Assembly (NCBI GenBank): GCA_038373865.1
Contig: JAXGGA010004455.1
Span: 24,237 to 88,236, forward strand
Direction of reading: 5' to 3'
Source of the DNA: Uloborus plumipes
Lineage: Eukaryota; Arthropoda; Arachnida; Araneae; Uloboridae
Length of the DNA stretch: 64,000 bases
The notes below the pieces were generated by a model that saw only the letters and a program-made list of their open reading frames with translations, was not told the origin of the DNA and ran no database searches. The translations under genes and the position numbers were made by a program. Positions 1 through 13,385 of this stretch are shown one piece after another. Every line of letters starts with the position of its first letter. The stretch's first letter is position 1.

Positions 1-2255
1 TTATTCATTCAATACCATAAACTAAATACGAAACAAACACCACCATTTAAGTAGCATCCAACCCCGAGTGATTTTCTTCGAACAATTTCCAGCATTATCA
101 TGGTGTTATGAACCCAGATGGCACGAAAGAACGGCTAAATTAAGCACATGGATAACTTATGATGACCTGCATAACAACACCAGTTCGGGGTACTTATCCC
201 AACAGCATTGTTGCTGAGATGTAAGGAGCATGACCTGGAGCAAAAATAGCTTCTGCGTGATAGATTCATAAGAGTCTTTAAAGTTTTACGAGAGATGATT
301 TGGATTATTTCTGCCTGGGTTTTTATTTTACTACTTTTTCTGCGGTCCTTAACCGTTACCTTTAAAGTCATAAATTACTCAACTGAAAGTTACCTCGTGA
401 TTAATTGGTTTACCTTTCTAAATAAGCAAGGCGTTTTGTGATTGGAAGAGTTTTTCCATAAACTTTTATTGACTTATTCAATGTGCCCCCCCCCCCCCTC
501 TCATTTTTTTTCCTCTGCATTTGTGTTGTTGTTTTCATCTTCGCATCACTGACTTCATTTCATTGAGGTTTTCGATATTGGAAACAGATGTAAAAGACAG
601 ATTGGAGAGTAATGTTGAAGATATTTTCTTCAAACAAATTAATTTTTAACCAGTTTTTTTAAACCAATGATGTAATTTTAATCATTATCTTTTCGCCATT
701 TATTACTCAACGTTTCAATTAAATATTGATAACCAAATCATCTGACGTATATCATAAACATCTGTCAGTAAATTGGTTACATTTTTGCCTACTAAAGCTA
801 CTATAGGAAGTGGAAACATATTTTCACGGAATAAGTGTTACTGCATTACTACTATACCAATATCTGAACGGAATAGCGTGTGCAAAATGTTTTTTAATGG
901 GATAACATCTTCAAGTTAACTATCAGGCAGAAGTTTGAAAACTTTATATTACTCGAACATTTGAGCAAATGAAATTACACATTTCTATAAATTAACGTAG
1001 AAATAAGTTCATTCATCAAAGGGATACTATTATATGAATTAACAATAAATAAGGAACTAACTTCATCCATTAGTTCTTTCCAAAGCCCAATTTATCAAGT
1101 CAATAAACGGAACTAGAAATTAAACATGCATTTAAGATTAAAACTTTTAAGAGTTTTATCAAGAAGGCTTATACTCTATCGAAGTCCAGTGGCTTAATTT
1201 GTATTCAAGGAAGTTCTAGCAGATCAATACTTGATTTGTAAAGAATTGCTAATCCGCCGAAAGATACGTAAGATTTAGCTTGGAGAAACAAGTTGTCTGC
1301 TTCACAACAGGATACGAATCTAATCCTTTTAAAATATCTACTTTTTTATTCCGAATTGTTGAAGCGAAAGGAAATTCTTGGAGTGCTTTTTCTTAAATTA
1401 AAGTTTCGAGATTCTTAAGGTTTACGGCAGAAAGCTGGACACAAAATCCCATTGTTAAAGAATTCTGAAAGCTTCGCTTATATAAGGTGGGGGAATAATT
1501 TTTAACTTTGAGCTTGTTGTGTTAGGTAAAAGTTTAACAATGGCTTTAATTGTTCACAAAATTTTTAATTAAGCTGCTTAAAGAAAATATTCGTATTTAA
1601 ATTTTCTAGACTGTACTTTTAATTGGAATATAGTAGATCCTCGTTTTACGCTGGGAGTACGTTCAACGAAAATAACTCTTAAATCAAATAGCGTAAGTTA
1701 AGACTTAAAAATAGTGCTTAAATATGGGTTAGGTCCCAGAGATTTAAAAAAAAAGAAAACTTTATTTTAGTGGTAGACAAATGGGGTAGATTGGGGGGAA
1801 ACAGCATAGTTTGCAATTTTATTTTATATAAAATGGCGTATTGGTTTTATTTTTAACAAACCAATTTATCAACAAAATACGGACTTTTGTGATCGGTAAA
1901 AAAAATTACCTTGGAAACAATTTTTTACCTCCCAAAATTAATGACTTCGAAACGTTTGCATTTTGGAATCTTACCCCAATCTTATGATCAGATGCCGTAC
2001 ACGATGTATGGAGCCAACTGCTGCACATAATATATTTTGTCCGAGTCCATATTTTCGGCATTTTGGTGTATTTTTCTAGATCTTTGTTTCAAGTACGATC
2101 ATTACCTTCTCTCAGACGCGTCGAAAAGGTACCGTAAGTTTACCCCAACTACATAATTCGTTATCTTCCATCAAAGTATTGGACAAGATGCCCGCTCATC
2201 TAGTACAGTGCAGCAGAGACAGGCGGGCTCATTAACGTGCTTTGTAGAAAAACTA
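1..2255. other. No gene seen
   Basis: AT-rich sequence with a C13 run at 486-498 and short frames only. ATCCTCGTTTTACGCTGGGA at about 1636 resembles the edge of a pogo-like element but has no partner. Confidence 0.5.
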
Positions 2256-2666
2256 CAGTGCAAAAAACGAACTGTTGTTTTTGCAGTATAGTACTGGCAG
2301 CCGAGGTTCCAATTTAATACTGTAAAATACACAGTAATAAACTGTAAAACTAGCGATTTTACAGTTTCTTACTGTAAAGTTTCCAATATTACAGTTTATT
2401 GCCGCAAAATTTAGCTGTAATAATACTGTAAAAGCAACAGTATAATACTGGCAGCAGAAGTTCCAATTTAAAACTGTAAAATGCGCAATAATAAACTGTA
2501 AAATTAGCATTTTTGCAGTCTATTACTGCGAAATTAGTATTTTTACAATTTATTACTGTGAAATTAGAAGTCTTAGTTTATAACAGTAAAATTAGCAATT
2601 TTTAATGTTTATTACTATCAAATTAACTGTATTATACTGTAAAAACAACATTCATTTTTTACAGTG
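2256..2666. mobile_element. Palindrome-rich MITE, copy A
   Basis: 411 bp. It starts CAGTGCAAAAAACGAACTGT after TA and ends with the inverse, a TTTTTTACAGTG end. The interior is a series of imperfect repeats of TTACAGTTTATTACTGTAAA, itself nearly palindromic. The right-hand TA has mutated to CA. No coding capacity. Same family as 4205, 10117, 11991 and 52076. Confidence 0.8.
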
Positions 2667-3047
2667 CATTCTTCAAACTTACTAAAACTAACCGAGTTTT
2701 TTCTATACTATTTAAACTACTGCTAATATGACTAAGTGAAGGAAGTTCTTATACAAATACTCATCAGAGCAGTGGAAATGATAAAACCCTATAAAAACAC
2801 ACCTTAAACTTGTTGTTACTCAATAAAAATATTTTTATACTCTCAATATGCATGCTCTTTTTTTCTAACTGACTGAAAAGATGTTTTTGTTTATGCTTGT
2901 GGGTGAAACACGTGATACGGCATCTTCAACAATTCAGAGTCCTTCCCCAATCTACCCTATATATTAATTTCAATATGTACAACGTGCATAAAGAAAACAT
3001 GAATAAACTTAATGTTTATAAAAAAAAGTGTGTTGGGGGGGGGGCGT

Positions 3048-3180
3048 TTAAATCAATTCGTCTTAACTGTATTTCATCTTATCCGAAGAATAGTACACTA
3101 CAAACCATAATGCGGGGATCGGAAATGTAGTTCGTCTTAGCAGTAATTTGTTTTAAGCGTGGTCGAATTAACAAGGTATA
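3048..3180. mobile_element. pogo-like MITE fragment
   Basis: Reverse-complement relative of 33210-33330. Shared blocks include GTAGTTCGTCTTAGCAGTAA and CTTATCCGAAGAA. The terminal TACAGT motifs are missing, so it is truncated. Confidence 0.6.
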
Positions 3181-4204
3181 TCCTTCATACGAAGTACCAA
3201 CTCTCTACTAAATGTTTTTTTGAGTTTTAAAAAATAATGATTTGTACTAGTTGTCTTGTTTGGAACTTTGTTTAGTCGACGTTGGTTAAGTAAAAGATTA
3301 AAGAAACTCTTTATTTAGTAATTAATTTTTCATCAACATTTTTATGTTCAAAGTTAAAAAATAGTTGTAACCGCATTATTATGGATAACACAATCAAGAC
3401 TGATATGTACTATATTGTTTATTATATTTGCATAGCATTTGTTGGCTTCTGTGACGTTCTTCTGTGACGCAAATTGGTTAATAATTACAAATAATAACAT
3501 CACATTCAGTAGTCATTTTATAAATGTGTATATGTTTTAATCAATGCTTTTTTGTTTGTACATCCTTTGTAATCGGTCCCAGTATAAACGTATAAATGAA
3601 ATTCACAAATAATGTTTTGCAATATAACTGCTTTTTTCCTACATCAGGCATTCAAAGAAACAAAAAAAAAAAAAAAAAAAAACAATGTTCGCACTGACGT
3701 TCATTGTAAATGGCAACTTGACTGTTAGTTCAATACTAATTCATAATTCCCCAATTTACGTGCCAGATCCTGGTTTCCACAAGAGTCTAAGTAATGTCCT
3801 TTTGACAGAAAACTCTAAAAAGGCTTTCAGTTCTTTTCTCCTGTTTTAAAAAAACAAAAAAACTCCTCAAACCGAGCTCCGCAGAAAGCAATAATCTACA
3901 CTTGAAAGCTCGTTTGTGTGAAATACACAAAAATGTTTCAATTTGACAGAATCGGAGAGGAATTCGTTGCCCACGCGTCCGTGCCGCCTCGTGAAAGCCG
4001 TCAAACAAGTCGGAGGCCCAGTAGGTTTTTAGTGTCAGTACAACTACTTTTTATTACAAGAACATAAAACATTCTTATTCCGTTTATTTGAAGCAAGTGA
4101 AAGGCGTTGGACAAGTACTTTTTTTCTTGCTTGGCAAAAAATGAGCGAAATATTAAACAAGTTATTCTTTTCGAAGCCGACATTGACAGGAATTTTTGTG
4201 AGTA

Positions 4205-4550
4205 CACTGTAAAAAATGAATGTTGTTTTCACAAAATAATACAGTTAATCTTATAGTAATAAACTGTAAAGATTTTTAATTTTGCAGTAATAAATTGCAA
4301 AATTGCTAATTTTACAGTTTATTACCATGCATTTTACAATTTCAAACTGAAACCTCGCCTGCCATACTGTTGTTTTTGCAGCATAATATTGCTAAATTTT
4401 ACAGCAATAAACTGTAAAATTTTTAATTTTACAGTAATAAATTGTAAAATTGTTAGTTTTATAGTTTATTACTGTGCATTTTACAGTTTTAAAATGGAAC
4501 CTTGGCTGCCAGTATTATACTGTAAAAACAACAGTTCCTTTTTTGCAGTG
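4205..4550. mobile_element. Palindrome-rich MITE, copy B, with TA target duplication
   Basis: 346 bp flanked by TA (4203-4204 and 4551-4552). The ends are CACTGTAAAAAATGAATGTT and the inverse of CACTGCAAAAAAGGAACTGT. Internal units alternate ACAGTAATAAACTGTAAA with their complements. TA duplication and short size suggest a Tc1/mariner-type non-autonomous element (inference). Confidence 0.85.
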
Positions 4551-4552
4551 TA

Positions 4553-6703
4553 GTGTTGATGTATGAGATGGAAATAATATTATAGCTTTCATCAATTTTT
4601 GACACGGAGTACAGTGGAAAAAATTGAATTTCTTCAATAATTCAAGTACTAAAAACTAAACATGTATGCCATATTTTAGTTAACATATGTGGCAATAGCC
4701 GTGGAGACTAGCCACTGCCAGATTTTATCTTGTAGGGAAGCTATAACCACTTTTATCTTTGTTATTATTGTTATCTAATGTATGCTATTTTTTTTTTAAT
4801 TTGAGGTATAAATTATCATTTAATAATCAATAATAATGCATAAATTTAAAGCTGAATCTTTCTTAATTGCATGCAATCTTTATTCCTTACTGATAAATTT
4901 TATGTCACTTTTTAATTAAAAATACTGCTTTAGGGGTACAGTGGGGCATGTTGGTAGGACTACAGTGGGATAGCTTCCTGTTGTAAAATCAAAATTCCCC
5001 TCCATAAAGTAAACGTTTAATAATAAAATAAACTATTTTAGAATGTTAAGATTCAAACTTAATTATTAATGGTCATTGATTTTAATGTATGATCTGAACC
5101 ATATTTTCTATAGCATTTACATGCATCTAAAGAGTACATTTACTAGAGTATTTATCTGAACTACGTTCCTGATCTTTTATTTATTCTTAAAAATATGTTG
5201 TAAAACTTCGCCACACTTTTTATTTTATAAAAACATTCAACTTTTCCCCCATACTGAAATTTTCAATTTTCCCTTCAAATGTTTGTTTCTTTGAAGTACA
5301 AGCGTATAATAGCCCAAGAAAAACTTTTAATATTTCTGTATGAGGTGATACTTAGCAATGATTTCTTAATTCATTTTTTTACTCTTTGTTTAAATTTAAA
5401 ATTATTTCTGATGAATTTCTTGATACAGCTTTGCTTTGCTTTCTTTTTTTTTAAACTTTAGAAAGATTCAAAATGTTTGGTATCTCTTCTTTAAAATCTT
5501 TCTATTTCTTCATTTTAATTTTTCTTCAATTTAAAACATTTTTGGGGCATATAAGTCCGGCGGAAGTCATATCAGCCTAGCCGGAAACTGATGCTTCAAA
5601 TAGGAATAATATAAGTTTTATAGAAGTGAAAAATCCGACAAACAAACTGACAAGGGGCCCGTCTTTGTTCTCGGCGGCCCTGGGAGAATCTCGTGTATTT
5701 CTAGCCACTTTTTTATGATATTTGTGATGATTTTTTGAATAAAAATAGACATAAAAATATTATGTTGGAAGTGTACCCCAATAACCGTTATAGTTATAAA
5801 TTCAAAGTATAAAATTATCTAGAAGAAAGCATTTATTAGAAATTTGTATGCAATGCATGTGTGGGTAGAGAACCAATGAAGTCAATAGTGAATATTTTGA
5901 GCACAAAATACGTGATATTATTGGCAGTGGCCCCCCGATGGGTGATCACAATATTTCTTACTGACATACCTGATGTTTTAATTCATGAGAAATTGAGCAG
6001 AAGTGCATCAGATATATCGAGTTCAAGAAAAATCAAATCGAAAACAGTTATAGCCTCGAAACAACTGTAAAAAAACATTTTAAAGCTAATCATCATTTTC
6101 CTTAAAATAATTTCCAAACGAGAAACTACAGAGATTTTAGGGATTATATCATGCTCGATCGAGGGGAAAGCAAATTCACACTCTTAGAAAATATAAATTA
6201 AAAGATTATTTTGAATTGCCAAAAACAAAAAAAAGGAAACAATCTGGAGTTTGTATCATATGCTCGTTTGTTGCGAAATACAATTCGAAAAGTTGATTTC
6301 AAGCAGCAAATGGTTCTTTTGCTCCAATAAATAAGAATCTGCTCTTACAAAGTGTAAAACGATATGAAGTAATTAGTTATAAAGCTTATAAGTGTGTAAT
6401 AAACACGTTTCTTGGACATTAGTAGTACTGCCTTTTCAGATGAACTTTTCTCCTTCAGGTGTTTTGACGATAATATTTTTTCAAGAAACGAAAGGGAGAG
6501 TGTTAGATGGTTTAAAAACCAAAAGAGATAACAAGCCCTTGTAGGGAACCCAAATAGATGGATCGAAATTTATTTTTAAATTATCTGTATGATTTTACGT
6601 TTAATCACAGGGTACTTACTTTCAGGGTACACACCTTGAACCTTATGAATTTTTAAAAAAGTGTTCAAAAAATGAAAATGCAAACAATCGCAAAAGACAA
6701 GAA
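4553..6703. other. No gene seen
   Basis: AT-rich non-coding sequence between elements. Frames up to about 70 codons show no family resemblance. Confidence 0.5.
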
Positions 6704-6939
6704 ATACACTCAGGCACATTGAAAATAGCGACCCAAGAAGTGCCCAAGAAATTGGGATTGCGACCCAAGAAGACTATTGAAGTTGCTCTGTATTTGTGTC
6801 CTTGCACACCCTGTATTCGTTCAATTGTCTTGATTTTGAGATCAAGTGCATCTCTCATCTGTATTATTATGTGTATTAAATTTCCTTTCAATCCGATGCT
6901 TTCTTCTTGGGTCGCTATTTTCAATGTGCCTGAGTGTAT
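6704..6939. mobile_element. Foldback MITE with perfect 37-bp inverted ends
   Basis: Arms 6704-6740 and 6903-6939 are exact reverse complements, beginning ATACACTCAGGCACATTG. If the flanking TA is the target duplication, the element proper starts at CACTCAGGC. The 162-bp centre is non-coding; open frames starting in both arms are mirror images of each other, not genes. Confidence 0.85.
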
Positions 6940-8902
6940 GTAATTGTTACTTCATTTAAATTGTGGTGCCAACGGGGTCCCCTCCAACAGGAATGGGAGG
7001 GGTCATGGCACAAACTGTGATATTAAAATTTTTAGCTAGGGAAGTTTTAGGGGGACGGGGATGGTCCTCTCACTCTTAGGAGGAGGGAGCATCTCTGTTC
7101 AAGATTTTTTACTAATATAGAGAAGTATGGATTGGCAACGATGAATATGAGAACAATAAACATAATACAAATACATAACACGAAGGAAAAAAGGAATACT
7201 TGTGCTGCAGCTAGTAAAGAAATTTAAAAGAAAATATTCGTACTTGCATTTCATTGTCCTAAAAGATAAAGCTCTCTAATTCTATTTGCAGTTCTATTTA
7301 TTTAGTGTGCTTTCTGGCTTCATAGATTTGATTATCCCTTCATAGTGTAAGATACTTAAAAGTAGAATTTTAACAAACGTTCGATAAATTAATTTTTCTC
7401 AAAAAAAAATTAAAAAAATAAATAAATAAATAAATCCAACTGTGATAGTAACCCTGAAAAATCGTCTTTTCTATCTAAAATAAAACACAGTAAGTATTTT
7501 TAAAAGACTAGATCAAAACCACGGAATGCCCCGATGAAAATTTATAATTTTTTTAAACCCTTATATAAGGACCACTCTAGTGTACTTTTTCATATTCTGT
7601 CATTCGATAAAATTTCATGAAAGTTTCATTCGATAAATTAATAGTCCTCCTGCCCCCCTCCACCCCTCCAACTCAAAAGTATAAACTTTAGGTGCTCCTG
7701 ATGACTCGCAGTCATAAAGACATATCAATTAATAAAATCTTAATTGAAAAGTTCAGATTTACTCTCATGATTCAAATACATCAAGAGAAAAATTGTTTCA
7801 TAAACAAGTTTTATTAAATGAATATTTTCTATATCATGGATTTTACTCATTTTCCTGCGTGTGCTTTACCACTAAAAAGTTTTTAACTTTGTAAAAGCTT
7901 ATATTTTCAAGAACTGATTGGTAAAATCAAAGTTATTGAAAATCACCAGCTCTTGAAAGAAAAATGATTACCTCGACTCAAGCATTGCCCCCCCCCCCTC
8001 TCCAATTGTTTTTGTTTTTTTTCCGCTCAGCAAGAAGTCTGTTTTGGTTAAATTTTACTTTGATATCTACTAGTGCTTCGCATTCTTGTTTTTCTTTTTT
8101 TCCAAACGAACTGCTAATTACTTTTTACCTTTGTGATGTGTGTTGTCTTCGGCTTGCGACCTTAGGCAGAGGCCTGGAAGGGCTTAATGGGTAATATGGG
8201 CCTGTTTATAACGCGGACAGACACATCCCGGATTCGGGGCACGTTGATCCACCTCCACCACAAAAATACATTGAAAAAATTAATGCAACAAGGTTCACGA
8301 ATTAAGCATTTAAAAAAACACTCTGGGATATTGAGAAATATTTAATGAAATTCATGATAGAAAATTAAACTACACATTTAATTTTTAATGAAATAAAAAA
8401 TTAAAGGTAGAAAAGCGGTTCAACGTAGTCTGAATCCCCTTATATTTATGGGGAATAATAGAGTTAACTTGGTGTTCTCCAAAATATAAAATACAGTTAA
8501 ATGAAAAACTTCAAAATCAAAAACTTGTCTAGTTCCTTAAAATTTAAAGCACTACTGTTATTTAAAGCCTTAAACTAGATTTGCAAGCGGTTTCATCGTA
8601 ACCGCTAGGTATCATCAAGTTTAGGCATCTGTTTTGATTTGATTTTTCAGAAGAATGGGAAAAAACATATTTTTTACATTTGTAACCCCGCATAAAAATC
8701 TCTGTAGAATATTTGTTCCAGCAAATATGTGAACGAGAAAATGTTGCATTGTCAAATTAATCATGAAGAGTATATTTTCAAAGAAATGTTATATTTTTCT
8801 AAAATTAAATTTAAATAATAAAATACACGTTCAAGTAGCAAGTTTTTTTTTTTTTTTTTTGAAGAAAATGGCATTTTATGTCTAGAAATATTTAACAAAG
8901 AG
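6940..8902. other. No gene seen
   Basis: Contains a C-run at about 7988 and GTAACCCCGC at about 8683, weakly like the foldback elements at 25.9 and 31.7 kb. Nothing coding. Confidence 0.45.
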
Positions 8903-9450
8903 CTATTCGGGTGGAAACAATACGACATAAAAAGAGGAACATACCTTTAACAACATAAATTCCGAAGATTCTTCACAGCTTTGATGGCATGATGCTGTTT
9001 TCCCCAAAACAAGAAAACAAAGATCTCGGCGAATCTTGCGAAAATGTATATATGTTTTGTTGGCACACAAACAATAAAACACACGAATAATAATCCCAGT
9101 AGACAAAGAAGCGACTGAATCACCGTGTTATTAGAGATGCGTCCTTTAGAATTGCAGTTCAATTGTCAAAACGAACCACCATACACGCGATCCTTCACAA
9201 CACAGCAGCGCGGCAATCTTACTCTGAATATTCCCCAGCTTCGGAGTTGTGTTTGATCCCTCCGAAGGGGGTTGCCGGAATAGTTCTAAACGGTAGATTT
9301 TTATCCTCAGTTGGTTGTCGCCAAACGCTCGCCAAGGGGACCGTTATTTTAGACCAGTGTTGCCTCAATCTACTACGGCCCGTTAAGCTGACCTACAGGG
9401 GGCAGGGAGGCACGGGTTCGGGCCCTCCCACAGAGATAAAAATAATTTAA
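8903..9450. other. GC-richer block, unassigned
   Basis: Compositionally distinct from its surroundings, with many CpG dinucleotides between about 9100 and 9430. On the minus strand a splice-donor-like TTAAAG|GTATGTTCC at 8945/8944 follows overlapping open frames, one with a hydrophobic run (SLLCLLGLLFVCFIVC). It could be a first exon or promoter of an unseen minus-strand gene. I do not recognise the protein. Confidence 0.25.
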
Positions 9451-10116
9451 TTTTTCTTTGAACTATTTGTTTATTTATTTCTTCATAACGTTAGTAAGAA
9501 AATTAAACTATTTCTTTAAAAGCACGTCTACCCACATACGAAGAATATTTGAATAAAATCATTCTTTTTTGCTGCGAGAGTTATATTCCAATTTGCTGTC
9601 AGTAAAAAAGAATGGATAAAGCTCACTAGTTTCGAAATCAAGGGCACATAATTTCACGATTGGTTCATTAGTCCTTCTTTGACAGAAAAAAGCTGTTGTG
9701 ATAACCTCTTGTTTAAATCATTATGACAATATTTCGAAGTAATACTGTGCATTATTATACCAACTTAGTTGTGTTAACTAAGGTTAATTAAGGTAAGGTA
9801 GTTGATTGGCTCAAAATGTTAAAAACGATATTTTACCACCACATTCGAAGTAAATTAGTAGGTTATATTGCTGTACTTCAAAGTAGATATTGGCTTTAGG
9901 GGGTTTTAAAAAATATTTTAAATTAAACTCATGGGAACTTTTTAATATAAAAAATTTTATAAGTGGGGGAGACATTTTTTACTTTTCTGGGCCCCTTTCA
10001 AAAACTTCTTTATCCATCCCTGCCCATGTGCCTCGTTGTTAAATTTAATGTTACGATTTAAAAACCACTATTAGTCACAAACTCGCTAATTTTGAGCGAA
10101 TGTTCAGAAGTTGGTA

Positions 10117-10509
10117 CACTAAAAATAGTTGTTGTTTTTTCAACACAATACAGCTAATTTTACAGTAAGAAATTGTAAAATTGCTAATTCTACAATAGTA
10201 AACTGTAAACCTGCTAGTTTGCAGTAATAAACTGTTAAATTGCTAATTTGCAGTAATAAACTCTAAAATTACTAATTTCACAGTTTATTACAGTGCATTT
10301 TACAGTTTTAAACTGGAACCTCAGCTGCCAGTATTATATTGTTGTTTTTACAGTATAATACGGCTAATTTTACAGTAATAAACTGTAAAATGCTAGTTTT
10401 ACACTAATAAACTCTAAAATAGCTAGTTTTTCAGTTTATTACTGTTTTTATTTTACATATTTTAACTGGAGTATTATACTGTAAAAACAACAGCTTATTT
10501 CTTCCAGTG
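10117..10509. mobile_element. Palindrome-rich MITE, copy C, with TA target duplication
   Basis: 393 bp between TA dinucleotides (10115-10116 and 10510-10511). The left end is CACTAAAAATAGTTGTTG and the right end is ACAACAGCTTATTTCTTCCAGTG. Two half-elements meet at about 10320-10345, where the terminal motif (CAGCTGCCAGTATTATATTG) recurs internally, suggesting a dimeric build. Confidence 0.8.
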
Positions 10510-11990
10510 TAAGATTTTTTTTTTCTGTCGCCTAATGTTCTTTCTCTGACTTCTAAGATTATACACTTTTGTCGGTCTCTGGAGATATTTAATATACGAT
10601 AGAAGGGTTCCCCGATTTTAAGAAGCTTTGCATGAGATTAATTTTACAAATTAAAGTATTTTTTTAAAAAACATTTATTTATATTATTGACTTCGATAAT
10701 ACTTATTGACTTTATCAAATATTTTAATTAACGCTGGATTTAACATAGGACAGGTCTCAGAAACCTAAATATGGCTTTCTTAAACTTCAGTAACTTTCAG
10801 ACCACTAAAACATAGCTTTCTTAAGCTGCAAAAACTAAAAATACAAAGTGTCATGTTTGAATGATAATCACTGAATAATCCATACTAAAAACTCAGCAGT
10901 TGAAGAGAATATCAAAAATAATTTGGGCAGATCTTCAAGAATAATAAAGAGTTTAGATTTAAATAAAATTAGGAACAGAAAACGAAATGCGATCTGCAAA
11001 AATTAAATGACTTGGTGATTAAAGAAGCGACTTTGTTACTACAGTTATAACTGCTTTTTCCCTTTTAACGCGCACTAATTAGTTTTAAATACCAACAATT
11101 AAAGTTGACAATTACAACTCCAAGTTAATTTTTTTTTAAGTTTAATTAAACCCTTTGAGACCCAGAACATAAATTATATTTAAATGAAAAAGGTTTTAAA
11201 TTTACCATGTTCTTAAAATGGTCTAAAAACTAAAAAATAATTTCTCTAAACCACACGTACATTTAAAGCGTCATAGAGACTCATAATTTCTTACAAACTG
11301 CCCGGAAAAAATGTGATTGATAATTTTCATAGCTATCAGAATAATTGCATGATTAAAATTGAAAACTTGGGGCGTGAGCAAAAGTAAATAGTTTATTTTA
11401 CTCTACAAAATTACTTTAAAAAAAGACTAAAACGACTGATGCAAAATATTCATAAATATAGAATCTTGAGTACATGAATTAATTTTTCGTTGTATTAGAA
11501 GGCGTGGCTACTTAATAAAAAGTATATTTTGGTGTTGAGCGACTCTTTTGAAAACTTCCACTGGATTTCATTGAATACTTGCTAAAAGAATATGCAAAAA
11601 GCAATACGGATGCACATATCCAAAATTCTGCTTGTAATCATGCATTTATTTTGTGTACACAAATTTTACGATTGTTTCACTCGTGATAATCGCATGTCAT
11701 TTCTAATTGACGTAATGATGAACGTTTAGGCACGTGATTGGTCAAATACGCCTCGGTAATGTATGTTTAGATTAAGTGAGCTGTCCGATAACCTTCACTT
11801 TGACGAAGCGAATGTGGGAAATGTATATGTTGTCTGAGTCAACTGTCAGAGAAGTTATTATCAGCCAAGCGAACTTGAATTATTAATGCAGGTAAATAAA
11901 GTTAAAAAAACAATCGTATTTACAGCACATAAATTGCTCACTCATTTCAACAACATCATAGTTCTGAAAACGTGATTTTTCTTGAGAACG

Positions 11991-12384
11991 CAATGCAAAA
12001 AATGAATTGTTGTTTTTACAGTATAATACTAGTAAGCCGAGGTTCCGTTTAAAACTGCAAAACGCACAATAATAAACTGTAAAACTAGCCATTTTACTGT
12101 TTCTTACACCTAGAAATTAGCAATCTTACAATTTATTGCCGTAAAATTTAGCTGTATTATACTGTAAAAACAGTATAATACTGGCTGCAGAGGTTCCAGT
12201 TAAAAACTGTAAAATACATGGTAATAAACTGTAAAATTAGCATGTAAAATTAGCAATTAAACAGTTTATTACTGTAAAGTTAGAAATTTACCAGTTTATT
12301 ACTGTTAAATTAGCAATTTTTACAGTTTATTACTATAAAATTAGCTGCATTATACTGGAAAAACAACATTCAGTTTCTACAGTG
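11991..12384. mobile_element. Palindrome-rich MITE, copy D
   Basis: 394 bp from CAATGCAAAAAATGAATTGT to CAGTTTCTACAGTG. It has the same interior units as the other copies. No intact TA duplication, so the ends have drifted. Confidence 0.75.
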
Positions 12385-13189
12385 ACGTTTTAAAGTTTAA
12401 GAGAAAGATATCAGGTTGTAAAAAAATTAAAAGCCAGTGATTGAATATTTGTGTTTTTTTTTTTTTTGAATAAAATATTTTTCAAGAAATTCTGATGTTT
12501 TTCTCTGTTTCAAGAGAAGAAGAGTAAAAAGTGTGAGGTTTTAAAAGTTGCGTTCTATTTCTATGCCTCGGAACCAGAAAGACTAAGTTCAAAAACGACA
12601 ATTTTAACTTTATTACCTTTTTATATTAAGAATCCTATTCTGCATCAACCCATTAGAACTGTATGTAATAAAAGAAATTTCTTAACAGTTATTTAGTAGC
12701 ATTGAAAGAGCGCGAGTCCCATACTTTGCAGTCATCCAGCAATAGTTTTCCCCCTCTCCTGTAAAAATTACAAAATGGGCTTACATTAGTCTGATTCAGA
12801 GGTAGAGATTCATGATGTTCTTGAATTAAATTTCAAAGATGACATTTAATATTTCTCAAAATATGTTGTTATTGTCCCAAATTGTTCTCTTAATAACACC
12901 GACAAAAAATCAAATAATGCGTTCTTGATTAGAAAATAAGACTGAAAAATGCTCTTTTTCTGTGGGAAATAATGTGTCCGGAATAAGTAATTACATCTTT
13001 CACTGAACGACATAGTATTTTATTGCTCAAACTCAACCCTAAGATGTGACACTCCTGAAAAGAACATTCGTGAAATGTCCAAAATTGCAAAAACGACACT
13101 TTTGCTCTCTAACGGCGAAATGTTGAGTAATAGAAATGCAGGTCTTGCAAAGATGCGCTACTCATTCATCGCAGTTTAAAAGCAGGCAT

Positions 13190-13385
13190 AGCTCAAAATT
13201 GTCCCACTTGTTCTTAGTCAGGGGGCTACGGGAAAAAAAAACTGCATTTTGTGATAAAATCATGAAACTTGGTAGATTTGTAGACATTGTGTATAAAAAC
13301 ATTTTTAGAAGGGGAGCCAGTAGGAAATCCAACCCAAACCCCTCTCAGCGGCCATTTTTAGTCCAAAACTAGAAATGGCGCTTTT
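13190..13385 (+). repeat. Dispersed repeat, partner of 15470-15612
   Basis: Contains CATTTTGTGATAAAATCATG and CGGCCATTTTTAGTCCAAAA; its relative lies 2.2 kb away in inverted orientation. The open frame across it is part of the repeat. Confidence 0.65.

Noticed and set aside
9395..9430. GGGTTCGGGCCCTCCC, looked at as a possible tRNA T-arm
   Set aside because: No matching acceptor, D-arm or anticodon arm at the right distances.
9163..9450. 95-codon plus-strand frame
   Set aside because: Lies in the GC-richer block where stops are rarer; no family resemblance or splice context.
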